From the NCBI GenBank assembly GCA_910585855.1, contig CAJUGZ010000007.1:1-34274 (forward strand): a stretch of 34,274 nt of DNA. Reading direction: 5' to 3'. This stretch comes from an uncultured Lachnospiraceae bacterium. GTDB lineage: Bacteria; Bacillota_A; Clostridia; Lachnospirales; Lachnospiraceae. A model generated the notes under the pieces. The model did no database searches. It had not been told where the DNA came from and saw only the letters and a list, made by a program, of their open reading frames with translations. The translations under genes and the position numbers were made by a program. This document shows positions 34,141-34,274 of this stretch, in pieces; the stretch's first letter is position 1, and each line of letters starts with the position of its first letter.

Positions 34141-34177
34141 ACCTGAATCTAATTGGATATTGGATTCGGGTATTTTT
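34141..34177 (+). terminator. Terminator after the right-hand regulator
   Basis: ACCTGAATCTAAT (34141-34153), loop TGGAT, ATTGGATTCGGGT (34159-34171). The 13-base-pair stem has two G-U pairs and is followed by ATTTTTG. It is a strong intrinsic terminator 40 bases after the stop. Confidence 0.88.
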
Positions 34178-34190
34178 GATCTATATCAAA

Positions 34191-34274
34191 ATGAGGATAG
34201 GATGCTGCCGGAAAGAGTTGGGTTGGCTTTCACCGGACGCCAGAGGCGGTTTGCTCCTGTCCTTTGCCTGCTCC
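34191..34274. other. GC-rich right edge, unassigned
   Basis: The last ~80 bases are about 60% GC, against about 30% elsewhere. Frames are open to the edge on both strands: + from ATG 34191, and minus to a TGA at 34232-34230. Neither can be named. It is probably the end of a gene or element of different origin that continues outside the window. Confidence 0.35.

Noticed and set aside
1..34274. CRISPR arrays, tRNA or rRNA genes
   Set aside because: No regularly spaced direct repeats, tRNA-like cloverleaf or rRNA sequence was seen on either strand.

Overview
The window looks like an accessory region from a motile, low-GC Gram-positive Clostridia, most likely a Lachnospiraceae-type gut bacterium. 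Evidence is the very AT-rich coding sequence, strong AGGAGG ribosome sites, a flagellin with a Bacillus-type sigma-D/sigma-28 promoter, and a CsrA-type leader hairpin. This taxonomic call is inference from gene content; no rRNA or core marker is present.

Region 1 (about 1-350) is a short block, less AT-rich than the rest, with no convincing gene and ending in hairpins. Region 2 (351-8491) is a + strand cluster: a PLP sugar aminotransferase, a radical SAM/SPASM protein, an HldE-like heptose kinase/nucleotidyltransferase with swapped domain order, an NAD sugar epimerase, GmhA, GmhB and a large TPR/CgeB-like glycosyltransferase. Together these suggest a nucleotide-activated heptose that is then modified and transferred, in an organism not expected to make LPS.

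Region 3 (8492-13371) holds the flagellin gene with sigma-28 promoter, a CsrA-like hairpin and a terminator. It is followed by a small helical protein, a Maf/DUF115 flagellin glycosyltransferase and, on the opposite strand, a second CgeB-like glycosyltransferase. Region 4 (13372-22735) begins with a second sigma-28-like promoter and carries a complete pseudaminic-acid gene set (pseB, pseF, pseI, pseH, pseG, pseC). An extra formyltransferase-like gene sits inside it. It ends with an alkaline-phosphatase-superfamily transferase-like gene that is frameshifted at a run of six G, and a small helical protein. Regions 2-4 form a flagellin glycosylation island.

Region 5 (22736-31735) is the least conventional part. 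It is a five-gene co-directional cluster with its own terminator and candidate promoter upstream. It encodes a membrane-anchored vWA-like protein with a DxSxS site, a four-helix membrane protein, a tubulin/FtsZ-like GTPase with a GGTGAS loop, a 1110-residue protein carrying an actin/Hsp70-type ATPase core, and a second membrane-anchored vWA protein. One tubulin-like and one actin-like NTPase plus membrane vWA partners suggest a cytoskeletal or membrane-remodelling machine. It is related in concept to the FtsZ-like/vWA systems predicted computationally by Makarova and Koonin (2010), but lacks the OmpA-type part and the separate GTPase described there.

Region 6 (31736-34274) has a long intergenic stretch with an inverted repeat, then two divergent paralogous regulators. 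Each is built from two tandem XRE-type HTH units. A strong terminator follows, then a GC-rich right edge.
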